Assembly (NCBI RefSeq): GCF_037969765.1
Contig: NZ_CP150207.1
Coordinates: 3,031,001-3,095,000 of the forward strand
Source: Paenibacillus sp. FSL W8-0186
Lineage (GTDB): Bacteria; Bacillota; Bacilli; Paenibacillales; Paenibacillaceae
Length of the DNA: 64,000 nucleotides
Direction of reading: 5' to 3'
Below, in pieces: positions 63,103 to 64,000 of this stretch (within the stretch, counting starts at the first letter, position 1; the number at the start of each line of letters is the position of its first letter). Position numbers and translations under genes: made by a program. The notes beneath the pieces are model-generated. The model was not told the DNA's origin. It worked only from the letters and a program-made list of their open reading frames with translations, and made no database searches.

Positions 63103-63543
63103 TCACCCCACCGACGTTCCATCGAGTTCCTGGCCGTCGTCCTCAATCTGAATAAGTCCGCCGTGGATGCAAAAGGTCGTGCAGTCGCTGAGCAGCGCTG
63201 GCTCTCCTTCAATCAGAACATCCTCTTTACCCCCGGCCCATTTCTCTGCAATGACGGGAACGCAAGGCGCTTTTTGCAAACCTTCGATATCCATCTCCCC
63301 GTTCTGCACCGCCGGATTCAGCATGCTGAAGCAGTTGCCAAAAGGGATGATATTCACCATAGGCTCATAATCCGCAACATTCATTTGCGCCTTCTCCTTC
63401 AAATGCACGCCATGACACAGCGGTGTCTTCAGCCGGTTCAATTGCGTTCCGCAGCTGCAGCTTAAGATTGCACCGGCCACGACATAGCTTTTCTGTTCTT
63501 CGCCTGCTGTTTCATTGGTGGAATATGCACCGACAATTTCCAT
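63103..63543 (-). CDS. DUF4280 PAAR-like spike-tip protein
   Basis: The 146-residue protein matches the DUF4280 family: YVVAGAILSCSCGTQLNRLKTP and the conserved IIPFGNCFSMLNPAVQ, with CTTFCIHGGLIQIEDDGQ at the end, rich in Cys. DUF4280 proteins are PAAR-like and sharpen the tip of contractile injection spikes. It lies just upstream of the gpD/VgrG-like toxin protein in the same direction and is probably its partner. The ATG at 63541-63543 follows GGAGGTTGTTCGAAG. Confidence 0.82.
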   Translation of the reverse strand: MEIVGAYSTNETAGEEQKSYVVAGAILSCSCGTQLNRLKTPLCHGVHLKEKAQMNVADYEPMVNIIPFGNCFSMLNPAVQNGEMDIEGLQKAPCVPVIAEKWAGGKEDVLIEGEPALLSDCTTFCIHGGLIQIEDDGQELDGTSVG

Positions 63544-63581
63544 CTTCGAACAACCTCCTCGCTCGGGTTCACTCAACTTTC

Positions 63582-64000
63582 TCAACTGCCGTAAGCAGCT
63601 TCGCTGCTTCCAGTCCCCGTCCGCTCAACGCGCGTTAACCGGATTCCGTCAAAATCTCTGCGCAATAGGCTTTCCGCCAGCGCCAGATGAACCAAAATCT
63701 GTGTCTCCGCAATACCGGCCACTTGGAACAGCATCCATGAATTTAGCTGTTCTCCCTCTACCACGAGACGACGAAGCGCCCCATCCGGCCGAAACTCGCT
63801 CTCCGCAGACAAACAGCCAACCCGCGGCGGGATCATCAGCCAATAGGTCTCGCTATGCTTGCGCCGAAGATCCAGCAAACGCACCGCGAAGAACTTCATC
63901 CGCGGACAGAATTTCTCGACTAATAGCTTCAGCCGGGTCGATAACAAGGGCAGCGGATGCTCCAAATAATCCGGGTATTGCACCCGCTCGGCGTCCTGGA
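63582..64000 (-). CDS. Imm11-like protein, C-terminal part (runs off the right edge)
   Basis: The open frame reaches the window edge. The visible part (about 139 residues, with QDAERVQYPDYLEHPLPLLSTRLKLL at the edge) has the pattern of the Imm11/DUF1629 family near its end (FQVAGIAETQILVHLALAESLLRRDFDGIRLTRVE). This is a recalled pattern match, not proof. Its position before a DUF4280 and spike gene suggests it is part of the same effector operon. Confidence 0.5.
   Translation of the reverse strand, partial: QDAERVQYPDYLEHPLPLLSTRLKLLVEKFCPRMKFFAVRLLDLRRKHSETYWLMIPPRVGCLSAESEFRPDGALRRLVVEGEQLNSWMLFQVAGIAETQILVHLALAESLLRRDFDGIRLTRVERTGTGSSEAAYGS

Noticed and set aside
60289..63543. A complete Gram-negative-type T6SS
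   Set aside because: Only spike and tip-like proteins are visible; no membrane complex or sheath gene is in the window, and the organism appears monoderm.

Overview
The window looks like chromosome from a spore-forming low-GC Gram-positive of the Paenibacillus type. The evidence is the order spoVK-hflX-ynbB-glnR-glnA, the spore genes (cotE, spoVK, DUF4183/collagen-like surface proteins), YesM/YesN-type two-component regulation, strong AGGAGG ribosome sites and a lexA/yneA pair with Gram-positive SOS boxes. Most core genes lie on the minus strand. No rRNA, tRNA, CRISPR array, transposase or phage integrase was seen. The species call is inference from gene content.

Layout. 1-8 kb: 5' part of RNase Z, cobalamin-dependent methionine synthase, acireductone dioxygenase (methionine salvage), a HAD phosphatase, a membrane protein, an aldo/keto reductase and a DUF896 protein. 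7.3-8.7 kb: two divergent DUF4183 proteins, one with a collagen-like stalk, probably spore surface. 8.8-10.1 kb: yneA-like and lexA, divergent across five SOS-box-like sites. 10.1-11.6 kb: a zinc-ribbon membrane protein and a YitT-family protein. 11.7-19.9 kb: a xylose-type sugar ABC transporter (xylFGH) with its own sensor binding protein, YesM-type kinase and YesN-type regulator, and two candidate CcpA (cre) sites. 20-24.4 kb: an accessory stretch of small unknown genes, a peptidase gene remnant, a DUF1259 gene, two membrane proteins and a papain-like protease with a chagasin-type inhibitor. 24.5-44.4 kb: core block of glnA, glnR, ynbB, hflX, spoVK, ydcF, DUF402, a class A PBP, hfq, miaA, an RsmJ-like methyltransferase, mutL (frameshifted here), mutS (long repeat-bearing C-terminal linker), an amidoligase-like protein and cotE. 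44.6-52.8 kb: an aromatic-acid-exporter-like protein, a 1-kb repeat-rich gap, a NitT/TauT-type ABC transporter, M32 carboxypeptidase, HesB-like protein, beta carbonic anhydrase and a DUF2871 membrane protein.

52.9-64 kb is the most unusual part. At the right edge lie a DUF4280 PAAR-like protein and a 909-residue protein made of a phage gpD/VgrG-like spike, a pre-toxin region and a C-terminal GHH-motif nuclease-like domain, with an Imm11-like gene beginning beyond the edge. Downstream is an AT-rich set of small genes resembling immunity proteins (candidate cognate immunity, pentapeptide repeat protein, Imm47-like, Tdi1/DUF1851-like, a SMI1/KNR4 gene broken by one stop codon, and others). This reads as a contact- or particle-delivered polymorphic toxin module with an immunity bank in a monoderm bacterium. 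Whether the sheath and tube genes lie beyond the edge cannot be seen.
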